Positions 1 to 12,030 of a stretch of 64,000 bases of DNA are shown one piece after another. Position numbers and translations under genes: made by a program. The DNA is from Marsupella aquatica (Eukaryota > Marchantiophyta). The stretch spans positions 21,824,001 to 21,888,000 of the forward strand of contig OZ316897.1 in assembly GCA_973895155.1 (NCBI GenBank). Reading direction: 5' to 3'. Under the pieces are notes generated by a model, which was given only the letters and a program-made list of their open reading frames with translations, did no database searches and was not told the DNA's origin. How positions within the stretch are numbered: the stretch's first letter is position 1; each line of letters opens with the position of its first letter.

Positions 1-11
1 TTGGATAAACT

Positions 12-697
12 TTAGAGCCAAGAAATATGATCATGAACAGGGGTCTGCAAAGTGGGATCAATGGGATGGAGATGACAATAGAAGAACCATCTGTCAACTT
101 CATGGGCACTATGATCATATATCTTTCGATCGCAAGCATATCCTTCTGCCTGACATTCCTTCAAACAGTAAAAATACCACATTGTGGGGCATCGAATGCA
201 ATGGACAATATCTGTCCAATTGAGGTCATCCTGTTCACCACATGCCTTGCATGTATGTAACGGGCAGATAGGGGTGTGTGATGGCAGACACGCACCGCAA
301 AAAGACCTTACACAAAATCTATCTGAACATTTTTGAACATATTGTGGAGAGTCAAGAGAACCCTCCAAATTCCCCAACTTTCCACATTGGGCACACTTTG
401 CATGTTTATGTATGCAGTCTTTGCACTTCCACTTCCCATGTTGGCCAGAAGGTGGGGAAGACCGACCCCTAGACAATTATTCTCTGCTGCATGCAGAGAT
501 TGTGCATTGAGATGAAAGTGCCTCAAGCATGGTCCATCACAAATGACTAACTCTCCACCATCATCACAAATGGCACAACAATGGGCTACTTTTTGGTAGA
601 TTTGTTCGCGTGAAAACTTCAAAACATGTGGTCCAAACACAGTTGAATGTCTCACCTCGCCCTTATCTTTTCTACATGGTTGTTTAGGACGAGCCAT
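12..697 (-). pseudogene. EDM2-like double PHD-finger fragment, frameshifted
   Basis: Two overlapping minus-strand frames (697 to 308 and about 476 to 12) together encode the zinc-finger block of the plant EDM2 family, nuclear PHD proteins that act on heterochromatic introns and transposon-linked transcripts. The first frame has a basic lead-in and the finger start CAICDDGGELVICDGPCLRHFH. The second continues with KCKDC, KCAQCGK, CPLHTCKACG and CIRCPTMWYFYC, then ends PVHDH before a TAA stop at 12-14. The order of Cys/His pairs and the HPIDPTLQTPVHDH tail match my memory of EDM2. The frame change lies near 430-475, inside the first finger, where an intron is unlikely, so an indel is the simplest reading. 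The TAA could also be intronic. No methyltransferase-like C-terminal region is visible. The family call is fairly firm; functional status is not. Confidence 0.6.
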
Positions 698-855
698 GCC
701 TGCACATCCATAAACAAAATTAATTGTTAGAAGTCATAAAAAGTTGGCATAAAATCGGAACTAACAAATCATCAAAAATACACAATAATACTACTATTCA
801 ATGAGCTATTCAAGATTCATGTACAAATTAGTTGCATACTTCAATCTACATAACA

Positions 856-3440
856 AGTCCAAGTACATGTTGTTCTCTTAGCCATGCAAGTCCCTCACAA
901 GATGCAGGTATGATAAGAGTCGTGGCTGCCAAATGTCCCTTCTTTGAACTACTCATAAACGAAATTAATATTCACTAAGGAAAGCAGGGTTTGAGAGATG
1001 GAATCAGAGATGGCAAAATTTCTAGAGCCACATTCCCTTACCAGAATGGGACCAAACTTTGCCTGCACATACCCCAGTAGTAGACAACGTGCTGGTGAAG
1101 TAAGAGCACCAACAAAGCTTTGGTTGAAAAATGAAAAATCAGAGCCTTTGTGGGGTACTCCTGCCTCCTAAGCAACCTTTGACTTCTCTCCCTTGCCACT
1201 ATTAAAACCAGCTTCGACTTGCTAGATCTGCAACCAAGTCCAAGTGCATGTTTTCCTCTTAGCCAGGTCCCTAACAAGATGGTGGTTCATAAGAGTCGTA
1301 GCTGTCAAATGTCCCTACTTTGAAGTACACAGAAACCTATCGTTCGTTAAGGGAAGGAACATTTAAGAGATGGAAGCAGGCAGCGTGGAATTTTGGGAGC
1401 CACATTCATTGCATGGAATGGCACCAAACTTGGCTAGCACGTACCTCAAGTAGTAGACAATGTCCTGGCAAAGTTACAGCATGAATAAAGCTTTCAATGA
1501 GAAATGAAAAATCGGATGCTCCGAGGCGGTCCTCCTGCCTCCCAAGCCACCTTTGAATCCTCTCCCTTGCCACTACTTTGATCAGCTCGTACTTGCTAGA
1601 CCTGCAAACAAGTCCAACTACATTGTGTTCTCTCAGCCACTTCCCTAACAAGATGATAGTATCACAAGAGTCGTAGCTGTTGAACATCACTGCTTTGAAG
1701 TACTTAGAAATCAATCGTTCAGTAAGGGAAGCAATGTTGAAGAGATGGAAGCAGGGAGCGTGGAATTTCTGGAGCCACATTCCCAAGGCCGAAGGCAACC
1801 AAACTTGGCCAGCACGTACCTCAAGTAGTAGACAATGTCCTGGCAAAGTTACAGTATGAACGGAGATTTCAGTGAAGAATGAAAAATCGGATGCTCCAAG
1901 GTGGTCACCCTGCCTCCCAAGCCACCTTCGAATCCTCTGCTTTGCCACTATTTCAATCAGCTCGTACTTGCTAGACCTACAAACAAGTCCAACTACATTG
2001 TGTTCTCTCAGCCATGCCCCCTACAAGATGGTGGTGTCACAGGAGTTGTAGTTGTTGAACGTTGAACGTCACTGCTTTGAAGTACTCAAAAACGAATCAT
2101 TCAGTAAGGGAAGCAATGTTTAAGAGATGGAAGCAGGGAGCGTGGAATTTCTGGAGCCACATTCCCAAGGCCGAATGGCACCAAACTCGGCCAGCACGTA
2201 CCTCAAGTAGTAGACAATGTCCTGACAAAGTTACAGCATGAACGGAGATTTCAGTGAGAAATGAAAAATCGGATGCTCCGAGGAGGTCTTCCTGCCTCCC
2301 AAGCCGCCTTCGAATCGTCTCGCTTGCCACTACTTTGATCAGCTCGTACTTGCTAGACCTGCAAACAAGTCCAACTACATTGTGTTCTCTCAGCCACGGC
2401 CTTAACAAGATGATGGTATCACAAGAGTCGTAGCTGTTGAACATCACTGCTTTGAAGTACTCAGAAATCAATCGTTCAATAAGGGAAGCAATGTTGAAGA
2501 GATGGAAGCAGGGAGCGTGGAATTTCTGGAGCCACATTTCCAAGGCGGAATGGCACCAAACTCGGCCAGCACGTACCTCAAGTAGTAGACAATGTCCTGA
2601 CAAAGTTACAGCATGAACGGAGATTTCAGTGAGAAATGAAAAATCGGATGCTCCGAGGCGGTCCTCCTGCCTCCCAAGCCGCCTTCGAATCGTCTCCCTT
2701 GCCACTACTTTGATCAGCTCGTACTTGCTAGACCTGCAAACAAGTCCAACTATATTGTGTTGTCTCAGCCACGTCCCCTACAAGATGATGGTGTCACAGG
2801 AGTCGTAGCTGTTGAACATCACTACCTTGAAGTACTCAGAAACCAATCGTTCACTAAGGGAAGCAACGTTTAAGAGATGGAAGTAGGGAGTGTGGAATTT
2901 CTGGAGCCACATTCCCAACGCGGAATGACACCAAACTCGGCCAGCACGTACCTCAAGTAGTAGAAAATGTCCTGGCAAGGTACAGCATGAACGAAGATTT
3001 CAGTGAGGAATGAAAAATCGGATGCTCCGAGGCGGTCCTCCTGCCTCCCAAGCCACCTTCGACTCCTCTCCCTTGCTACTATCTCAATTAGCTCGTACTT
3101 GCTAGACCTACAAACAAGTCCAACTACATTCTGTTCTCTCAGCCACGTGCCTAACAAGATGGTGATATCACAGGAGTCGTAGCTGTTGAACGTCACTGCT
3201 TTTAAGTACTCTGAAACCAATGGTTCCGTAAAGGAAGCAATGATGAAGAGATGGAACGAGGGAGCGTGGAATTTCTGGAGCCACATTCCCTAGAGGGAAT
3301 GGGACCAAACTTGGCCAGCACGTACCTCAAGTAGTAGACAATGTCCTGGCAAAGTTACAGCATGAACGGAGATTTCAGTGAGAAATGAAAAATTGGATGC
3401 TCCGAGACGGTCCTCCTGCCTCCTAACCAACTTCGACTTC
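856..3440 (-). repeat. 375-bp tandem array of exon-like units (about 7 copies)
   Basis: The landmark 'agagatgg' recurs at 994, 1366, 1741, 2123, 2498, 2873 and 3247, giving spacings of 372, 375, 382, 375, 375 and 374 bp. Units look roughly 85-95 percent alike by eye, with the outer ones most divergent. On the minus strand each unit has a candidate acceptor (cttgtttgcag), then about 155 nt of open frame containing YELIKVVARERI and LGASDFSFL, then a TTGAG/GTACGTG donor. Because 375 is divisible by three, several frames stay open across unit junctions (1406-1948, 2097-2705, 2870-3286). I do not recognise the encoded peptide. This could be a duplicated exon of the neighbouring EDM2-like gene or a satellite that merely includes exon-like sequence. 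Confidence 0.75.
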
Positions 3441-3637
3441 TGTTGCTTGCCAAGTCTATTTCGACTTCTCTCTTGCAAGGATTCAAAGGAGTGTTTGACC
3501 AAGTTTGAGGGTGTGTCATCAGGTTCAATAACTTTATTGTGTGACAAAGTGTTGGCCGTTGATTTTGTTGGCGGCTCATCTCCCTCCTCAGGTTGGGTTG
3601 AAATGAATTGAACTCCTGATACATACGCTTGAAAACC
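3290..3637 (-). other. Probable internal exon upstream of the tandem array
   Basis: On the minus strand a pyrimidine-rich run ending in tttctag (AG at 3639-3638) is followed at once by an open frame beginning GFQAYVSGVQFIS and continuing through EPDDTPSNLVKHSFESLQ into the array at 3440 and on to a stop near 3290. The in-frame stop TAG is the acceptor itself, so the frame opens exactly at the splice site, which favours a real exon. The acidic, Ser/Thr-rich composition fits a linker. No named domain is recognised. Strand and position make it a candidate 5' exon of the EDM2-like locus. Confidence 0.35.
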
Positions 3638-3645
3638 CTAGAAAT

Positions 3646-4742
3646 AAAAACACATATAAGAAATCTCAATGGGTATGGCTACCTAGTTTGGGAGCCTACT
3701 GAAGTTACTTAATTTGTCCTATTGAGATTTTGTGTCTGTGTTTTTGTTTTGAATTATTTTGTAAGATAACCATAAGGAACATAACCATGAAAGGCTTATT
3801 TTACAAGGTTCCTTAGTTTTGGTTACCTTATGTTAATTAAAGAACATCACCATCAAACCCAAAACCAACCACCCTACATTAGTGGATATCAATGTCATAA
3901 ACCCGGAGGACGTTGCAAGAATTTTGTTAGTTAATTAAGTTCATATGAAACCAAATTAAATTGGTCCTGAAGACCTGGACCCACATTTTGGTTATTGGTG
4001 AGAGTAAGGACTACCATAATATATTGTATATAGAAAGGGCCAAACAAAGTACAATGAAGAGCAAACAAAATTTGTCCAACGAGTACAAAGGCAGAAGAAG
4101 CAGGTGCAACTTTGATTTAATTTTATTTAATAATGAGAGTGGTTATGCTTTTGTTTGATTACACTTTTCTTCTATGTGAAAGTGATGTGTCCTTTGTGAC
4201 TGGCCCTTAGAGGAAAGTAAATGGGAAGTCCAATATGGAAGTAAGAACCCAGTATGTTCTTGGTGGATGATCAACAATCCTGGGTCACGTCAATCCTATG
4301 GTGGAAGAGGTCCAATGATGACTACAATAATTTCCCACTGGGATAGAAATTTCCACTTGTACCCAATCTTTATCCTCTGGTTTTAATTGAGTTGTAGGGT
4401 GAGTAGGGGACTGAAGATGCATATGGTTGGTACAATATGCTTGCAGTGTTATTTTCAGATTAGAAAAGGGAACAAATATAATTGACTTGTTGAGGAAGCA
4501 CGGGTGGGCAAAGTTTTTATCAAATTTAAGTCTTTGAAAGTATTTAACTAACATTGGGGCACATTTGATTGATTATATTCTGAACTTTCTTGATATCTCA
4601 AGGAAATCATTTTTAGAACATAATTTAATATCTAGAATCAAATCTGAATAAAATAGTTTAACTAGTTTAATGAAAAGGTTCAATCACATCAAAAAAAATA
4701 TTGTCCTTCTTAAATTTTTCCAGGGAACCAAAAGAAACTTGT
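3646..4742. repeat. 1.1-kb dispersed direct repeat, copy 1
   Basis: This 1,097-bp block recurs in the same orientation at 6409-7497 with many substitutions and small indels. Both copies begin with aaaaacacatat and end with ccaaaagaaacttgt. The first 100 bp (3646-3745) is a miniature inverted repeat: aaaaacacat...aaatctcaat pairs with attgagattt...gtgttttt. No ORF is credible. The copies could be LTRs of a decayed element, but they lack TG/CA ends, and I see no PBS or coding remnant between them. Confidence 0.7.
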
Positions 4743-6408
4743 CGATACTAGGGAAATAGTTTAGGCTTAGCCAAATTTTTTGCTTAGCCCTAACCTATTA
4801 GCCTTCAATCAATAAATAAAGTGGGTTGATTTATTTGTGGTGTTTGTTGGATTGTTCAGATGACAAGTATAACCACCTTATTCTGGTTTCTACATTGGGT
4901 GGTTACATCATTCCTGGCATGAGTAATAACATTTGGCATTGCATGGATAAGACACTATATACACCAAGGCATCCATCTGACTTTTACTTCTCTGCTAATG
5001 AGGGCCCTCACAACACTACTCCCCAATCCCTGCTTCCATGTATCCCTGACCATGTAGTACTGGAATGTATTTGGGCCAAGATTGCTTTGGTGTGCGTCAT
5101 GTGAAGAGATCACATTCTATAGAACTACTAGTGTTGCTTGGAGAGACCTAGTTGATACAAGTGAGCATTGGGAAATCTTGAGGCCTTTACTAATGGCCGG
5201 CCATTTGAGTCGGACATTTGATGACCTGGGTTATGATGTAGATGATCTATATATATGATTTGCTGAGTGTTGGTGATCTCACTGGACGGGGTATGGAGGA
5301 TTAGGGTTTAATTTTGGACAAAAAACATCTTACTTTACATTTGTGTTCTCATGTCATGAGAAACTACTGAGTTTTGCCCTCAGTAAATACTTGCTATGGG
5401 TTGTTGGAATGGTTTGTCAGACTATGTGTTGAGTATGTGGAGAACTTCCGCACTGTTACTTAATACACATATGTTGAGTTTGGTATATGAATATTTTGCA
5501 CATTTTGTAAGTTGGATGTTGGATGTATTTTTTTGCAATGGAGGGTATCCTATGCAATGAATGCAAGAATGGTCTTCCCCACCACCACTCCAACTGGGTT
5601 CGATGTTTTTAAGAATTCTTGTCCAACAGGTTCCAATTACATGAACATGACCTGGACACATTACATTAGAAGACCTTTAGGAATACCCATAGAACCATCT
5701 ATATCAAAATAATGCCTTTGTAGCCTCTTAAACCTCCAACCTGCTTTTGCCTCATACTCGATCATGTAAAGCTCCATCAAATTCATCCCAAGTAAACTTT
5801 CTGCATCTCTTTATGTCATCCATAGACCCATTCTGTAGTTCCTCGCGTATTTCTGTTGAATCTCTTTAGTGTCAGCAGAGCTTCATCCATTAGAGACCCA
5901 AGGTTCTTAAGCTCTATCCAGGCTTCCACTGATTTTACTTTAACTCCAAAATATTTTATTTAGTAGCCTGGCCCAAAACTTCAATAATAACTAATGTATT
6001 TGCACATGATGGCTCGGTGGTAGTCCCATTTCAATTTCAAAATGTAGCGCGTAGATAAATGGAAATGGATTGGACTAACCCAAATAAATGAGATGAAGTT
6101 TAGCTACATGTGACTACTAATCTTCAAGCACTCAACAGTCAATTGTAAGTTTACAAAACTGGTCCTCTTTGCCACAAATGGGTCTCTTGAGAATATACAG
6201 CGTAGGGTATGTATAATGCATGATAATCAATTTAGTATAACTTGAATATAAGGATAAATCAACACATACTAACAAATGAGCGGCAAGATTGAAAAATAAA
6301 TTATTTGAAGGGGGTTCTTGAAAAGTTAATGAAAATATTAAGAGGGGGAAGGTTAATACGAAAGTCCAAAAATACAAAGGATACATCTTGTCTAAACTAA
6401 TTCAAAAC
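4743..6408. other. Spacer between the 1.1-kb direct repeats
   Basis: 1.67 kb of AT-rich sequence. The longest plus-strand frame (4826-5104) encodes 92 residues with no recognisable domain. No reverse transcriptase, gag or tRNA-like primer-binding remnant was found. Nothing else is supported here. Confidence 0.4.
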
Positions 6409-7497
6409 AAAAACACATATGAGAAATCTCAATGGGTATGCTTACCTTGTTTTGGAGCCTACTCAAGTTACTTAATTTGCCTTATTGAGATTTTTTATAT
6501 GTGTTTTTGGTTTGACTTATTTTATAAGATAACCATATGGAACATAACCATGAAAGGCTTCTTTTACAAGGTTTCCTATGGTTACCTTATGTTCAGTAAA
6601 GAACATAACCATCAAACCCAAACCCAACCACCCGACAATTAGTGGATATCAACGTCATAAACCCAGAGGACGTTGCAAAATTTTTGTGACAAGTTAACAT
6701 TAAAATTATATTACATAGAAAGGGCCAAACAAAGTACCACAAAGAGCAAACAAAATTTGTCCAGATGGTACAAAGGCAAAATAAGCCTATGCAACATTGA
6801 ATTATTTTGTAATATATAAATGAGTGTGGTTTTGTTGTTGTTTGATTACACTTTCCTTTTATGTGAAAGTGATGAGTCCTTAGTGACTGGCCTTTAGAGA
6901 AAAACTAACAGGGAAGTTCAATATGGAAGTAAGAACCCAGTTGTTCATGGCGGGTGATCAACAATGCTGGGTCGCTTGGCGGATGATCAACAATGTTGGG
7001 TCGCTACAATCCTATGGTGAAACCCAAATTCCATTCACCACTGATGACTACAATAATTTCCATTCACCACTCACGACTGTAATAATTTTGTTTTGCATAG
7101 AAATTTCCATGGTACCCAATCTTTATCCTCTGGTTTTAATTTGAGTTGTAGGGTGAGTAGGGGGCTGAAAATGCATATGGTTGGCACAATATAGTTGCAG
7201 TGTTTTTCTCGGATTAGAAAAGGGAACAAATATAATTGACTTGTTGAGGAAGCACGGGTGGGCAAAGTTTTTATCAAATTTAAGTTTTTGAAAGTATTTA
7301 ACTATTATTGGGGCACATTTGATTGATTACATTCTGAACTTTCTTGATATCTCAAGGAAATCATTTTTAGAACATAATTTAATATCTAGAATCAAATCTG
7401 AATAGAATAGTTTAAATATTTTAATAAAAAGGTTCAATCACATCAAAAAAAGTTCTTGTCCTTCTGAAAATTTTCCAGGGAACCAAAAGAAACTTGT
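6409..7497. repeat. 1.1-kb dispersed direct repeat, copy 2
   Basis: Partner of 3646-4742. Its leading 100-bp inverted repeat (6409-6433 against 6484-6508) is better preserved than in copy 1 and could fold into a hairpin. Relative to copy 1 it has a duplicated phrase around 'ggatgatcaacaatg' and several short indels. It is non-coding. Confidence 0.7.
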
Positions 7498-9079
7498 TGC
7501 TAGCAGTTTAGGAAAAAACTGCACACCTAAACTAAGAAAATGTAGTTACCTGCATGTATCATCCTTCATCAGTAGACATGAAGCAGTATAGCAAGGTTGA
7601 GCTTCCACTTTGACCCTTATCATGTTGTGGCAGTTTTGTTTTCATTTTGCTATAGGTCTTACAAGATGTGGCAAATTAAGGGCTCTCTAATTCATTTGAG
7701 AGGTCTTCATTGGCAACATGAAGGTAGAGGTCATGGCATCACATTAAACACACATCCACATGACTGTATTGTTTTCATTTGACTCTCAATCCCTATTTTC
7801 AGCAACTAAAGAGTGCATGGCTGGAAATTGCAATCTACAAGCACTATTGTAAGCTAACTAGGCAAGGAGGCACTATTTGTGGGCAGACAACCTCAAGAGC
7901 TAGGGATTAGAAAAGTTCTTTAAGTTGTGTGGACTGTTAATGTCCCATGGCCAAAAAAGATCAGCAATTGCTTATCACCCTTCTTAGTGTTACTGGAATT
8001 GATAGCAACTTGCTAGATGGGCTTTGAGAGTCATCTTTTTTTCCATGGAACATGCTGCATGGCTTGTTGATTGCTGATTTTATTTATAGATGTGAGTTCC
8101 ATCTTTAAGCCACTCAAAACTTGTTAAACCGTTAATTTCATCATACTTTCTTCTTCCACGGGAATGACCACCAAGTTTTAGCACATATTTGTTGATATTT
8201 ATTTTTGATAACATATAATAACAATAAATACCAAGGTAGCACACACATGGACTAAGTACTTTAATTTTTTAACATATAGGCCATTGAGGTGTGTTTCAAG
8301 ACATCTCCTGGCTGGCTTTAGGTAGACGGCCCAGGAAGATGAGAAGTAGTGAATTCGTGAATTGAAATATGTTGCATCCATATATCATGTGTGACCATGT
8401 TGAAAGACCAAGAAATTAAATTAACTGAACAAAAGGAAAAGATAACTCTGACTTGAGCTAGTCATAGATGAAGGAAAACTTTGGGAATTGGGTTCAATAT
8501 GTAGGCCTATTTTGGAACTCTTGTTGTCAGTAGATCTAAGACACTTCACACTTTAGTTCAAACCTTTAGCATAAATTATGCATTAATATGTTGTATGAAA
8601 TGAGGAGTGTAGAGGCATGTCTCTTAGCTCTCTATAGGCCAAATGACAACCCTAGGCCTCTAAGGATGTCAGAAGCATGCAAGACTCCTTTGCAAACTTT
8701 TTTGTGTTAGTATTAATTTTGAATCGCACATTGCATATGAAAGAGGCTGGCCATTAATAGCCCCTTTTGTTTTTTGGTCTCGATCCCAATGGGTTCTAAG
8801 TATTTACATTCTATCAATTGGCATTTTCAGAAACTTACAATTTTTCAACAACAGATTAATTTTGGTCTAAGCAAGCCTTGATATATCATCCCATGATATA
8901 TCATAAATTTACAAGACATCAGATTGTTAATTTAATTTTATCTTAATTTTTAATTATAAAATTTTTAATTATTTATTTACATTTATTGTGTAACTAAGTT
9001 TTCATTGCAGTTATTAAATATAGTCTGGGAGGCATTAAATCTAAAAAATTATTGAGCATAGAGTGGCGTTTTTGAACTT
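7498..9079. other. AT-rich intergenic stretch, nothing recognised
   Basis: No frame in this interval exceeds about 60 codons with protein-like composition. I see no repeats shared with the rest of the window. It ends in a very AT-rich patch at about 8880-9050. Confidence 0.4.
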
Positions 9080-10525
9080 AAAGCCCGGATGGACTGGCAG
9101 GTTGTCCATGCAGCCCCCATGGATAAAAGAAACTTGGATGGACTGGGCTAAAACATATAAATATGCATGGATACTATTCTTTAATTTTCTGTCCATACAA
9201 AACAGTGTCAATGATCAAAGCATCACTTCTGTCCAAAGATTTTCCCCGTCACTAACTCTGTCCTCACTGATGTCTTAAAGATATTTTGTCAGAGGTCAGA
9301 GCACTTTAATTGAATGCTTCGCTCCATTCCCTAAATAGAGTTCAATAAAAATATAAAGTATATTTAGGTCCTATATAAATACTTGATTTGGCCTCTATGC
9401 TTTATCAAACTTCGAGTATGAGTGCTTCACTTTTTACTCATAGTGCCTCAAGTAATTTGCTCAATGGTAAAATACCAAATGAACTTAATTTACTCCAAAA
9501 AATAATTTAATGTTTATAAGCCCGGTTAAAAGGGAATCAAGTAACATAGTGACTCATTAACCAAAGGAACAATTCTGGTTAATTGTAAGGTGCAAGCAAA
9601 TAGTAAAAATTTTCCTCGCACGAGCCAAAAAATTCCTGCATGACCCCTATTTTTCTACATGCAATTGCCTCACTATCAACTACCTGGCTGGTAACATCTC
9701 TTTTGGGGACTCCCTTTTTGCTAGCGAGCTCGCTAGCCATCTGCAGCCTTTAAAAAACACCAAAAATGTAAAAGGCACCAAAAAGCAACTGAAAATTGGA
9801 ACCATTATTGTCTTGCTATCAAAATCTCCTCACTATCAAAATCTCTTGTTTGCTCGCAACATAGAATACCTCAACAATTCTCACCAAGGAGGCTATGGGG
9901 CAAATCTAAGGCAAAAATAATCTCAATTTTTACAATGGATTCATATTTTTCTACACATTTGTTAAAGATTCTAGGGCATTGACACTTTGCGGAATGACTA
10001 TACTACTTTCAGAAATGCTTTTACATAATCTTGTAGTTTATATAACATTGCTCTTGTTACCCGGATTGAAGGAAGTTTTTCATTGTGGAGGTAAAGGAAA
10101 TTTTAATTTGCATAAGCAGTTGTTGAATATTATTTTTGACAGACCATTGTTCTTGTTGTAAATAATATTTTGACTAATTTATTGCTATAGTGCTATTTGA
10201 GATTTTTTGGGGGAGTATTGTTAATGAATCCTATTTTTTAGAGAGCGCTGCTCTTGTTACAAGGAGCGCTTCAAGTACTTTGCCGCGGCGGAGATGCGGA
10301 AGATTTTAAATGTGTGTTTTCATTCCATTTCATTGACATCCTCAAATTGACTTTGAGGTGAGCACGCAATGTTCTTAGAGGGACAGAAATGTAGGTAAAC
10401 AATTAATGAGAGAGTTTACCATCCATTTACAGTTGGGCTATCTCATAATTAGGTGTAAAATGGTCTGTCCCTTGTCACAGTCCATGGGGATAGATGGGGA
10501 GAACGTAGCAGTCCATCCGGGCTTT
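9080..10525. mobile_element. Candidate non-autonomous inverted-repeat element (1.45 kb)
   Basis: aaagcccggatggactg at 9080-9096 is perfectly complementary to 10509-10525, and imperfect pairing extends inward to roughly 50 bp (both arms contain cccatgga). The body is AT-rich and non-coding. It contains an 18-bp perfect palindrome at 9720-9737 and a hairpin around 10245-10272. No clear target-site duplication flanks the arms, so superfamily and exact ends are open. Confidence 0.4.
9720..9737. repeat. 18-bp perfect palindrome
   Basis: gctagcgagctcgctagc reads identically on both strands. It stands out in an AT-rich setting inside the candidate inverted-repeat element. Confidence 0.8.
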
Positions 10526-10913
10526 TGTTTCGGCATTTTTCCTTTGCTATACAATTCATTCATTTTCATTCAATCTATAATACTCTAGGGTAAAAGTATC
10601 GCATAATCATATCGTCAAGTACTATGCTGACACCAAATTAAATTGTGCAGTTCCACAAGATTCTTGAAATTCTTTCAACCGTACTACTGTAGGTATTGCC
10701 ACGGATAATGTGCATGAAGAAATCGGCAAATTAATGACAAATAATGTGCATTAATAGGCGGCCAGAACATCTAGTACACAACACCTCAGTCACTTGGAAT
10801 TCAGCCTCCAGTTGTGGCATCATCCATGGCTCAGATCCTGCCAGATGGAGTTCAAATCATTTTTACACGCACCCCACTCAAAGTTGTCGTTAAGTTGCTG
10901 CTATTTAGATTCA

Positions 10914-11225
10914 GGGAGATGCATCCCTGTTTTGTCATTAAATGCACCTTGGTTATCCTCCACACCCAAAGGGAAGTTTCTCTTCATTTTTGTGTCACAC
11001 TTCAGTTTCAGGCCAGCCTTTTTGGGTCCCCTCCTTGCCCCTCCCCATCGATCCCATGTCTGGGCAGCCCTTAAACCCCGCCCTTCCTGTTGCCAGCAAA
11101 ACACTTGATGGGGCCCTCTAGGTAAACATATTCTTGACGAGCCCCTAACTTTTTACTTTCCATTTCTCAGGACCTGTGTCATTATTTTTTCCATTTTTTA
11201 ATTGTTACATAACTATCATGTAGTG
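10914..11225. repeat. Left arm of a foldback-like inverted repeat
   Basis: Two consecutive blocks, about 10914-11075 and 11095-11225, have reverse-complement partners at about 12946-13104 and 12031-12172. Diagnostic pieces are gatgcatccctgttttgt, gggctgcccagacatggg (in the partner) and gacctgtgtcattatttttt. The open frames seen here on both strands are by-products of the repeat, not genes. Confidence 0.6.
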
Positions 11226-12030
11226 TGTAGAAGCAATTTCAATGTAAACTACTCTTGTTTGAAAATAAATATATCCTCTTATAAAGTATGTATGAATTAT
11301 TTTGCCCTTGTCACTCGAACCATATACATTATTTTTATGTTCTCCAGGTATGAGGGTATGTGTATCTTTGATAGTACCCTGTAGACTAGAGTCTTGGTTG
11401 ACTCTGATGGGTTTGCAGAAGCCAATGCAAATAGGCAGGATTTGGGAGTGAAGCGGCATGCTGAACTTGTCAATGTCTTCATAGTTTTTACAGATTGGAC
11501 TAGTGGTCACAGGGCGTGATACGTACGCAAAGTGAATGTTTTTTAGTGTCCCTTTGAGTAAACGTAGAGAGGTGAATTGAGATATGATTTTGATTGCTAA
11601 AATAACACCAAGCTAGGGAATGCTCACGTCTAACATGAATATTTCCAAAAAGAAAATTGGCAAATAGTATCAAAGAATTCTTTAAGTAATGCGTGATTTA
11701 TTTGAAAGAAAACAACTTTTAAAAAACACCACCTGGATAGCACCCAAAACCATTGGTCCTTCTTATGAAACTTCAGGTAAGACTATGCTTTGGAGAAATA
11801 CTTTCAGGTATGAGTAATTCCAAAACATTGAGAGGGAACAACTAAAGAGAGTAAACATTATTTACTTAACTTAAGTACTACTTCCCTTGCATAAGTATTT
11901 CAAAACATGAAAAAAAATGAATATGAGAGTGACAAGGCTAAATACTTAGCACATACTTTACATGTTTATTTTCAAGTACACTGAAAATTGCTTCTAGTCC
12001 ATCTGGTCAACTGAAGTAGATAACTGTATG

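Noticed and set aside
1406-3286. Minus-strand frames of 138-202 codons as independent genes
   Set aside because: They are successive reads through the 375-bp tandem units with no defensible start codons; treated as part of the array.
3646-7497. Calling the 1.1-kb direct repeats an LTR retrotransposon
   Set aside because: No TG/CA termini, primer-binding site, polypurine tract or coding remnant; kept only as a repeat pair.
10794-11108. Overlapping frames on both strands near 10.8-11.1 kb
   Set aside because: They recur in reverse at 12.9-13.2 kb as part of an inverted repeat and show no domain or codon pattern.
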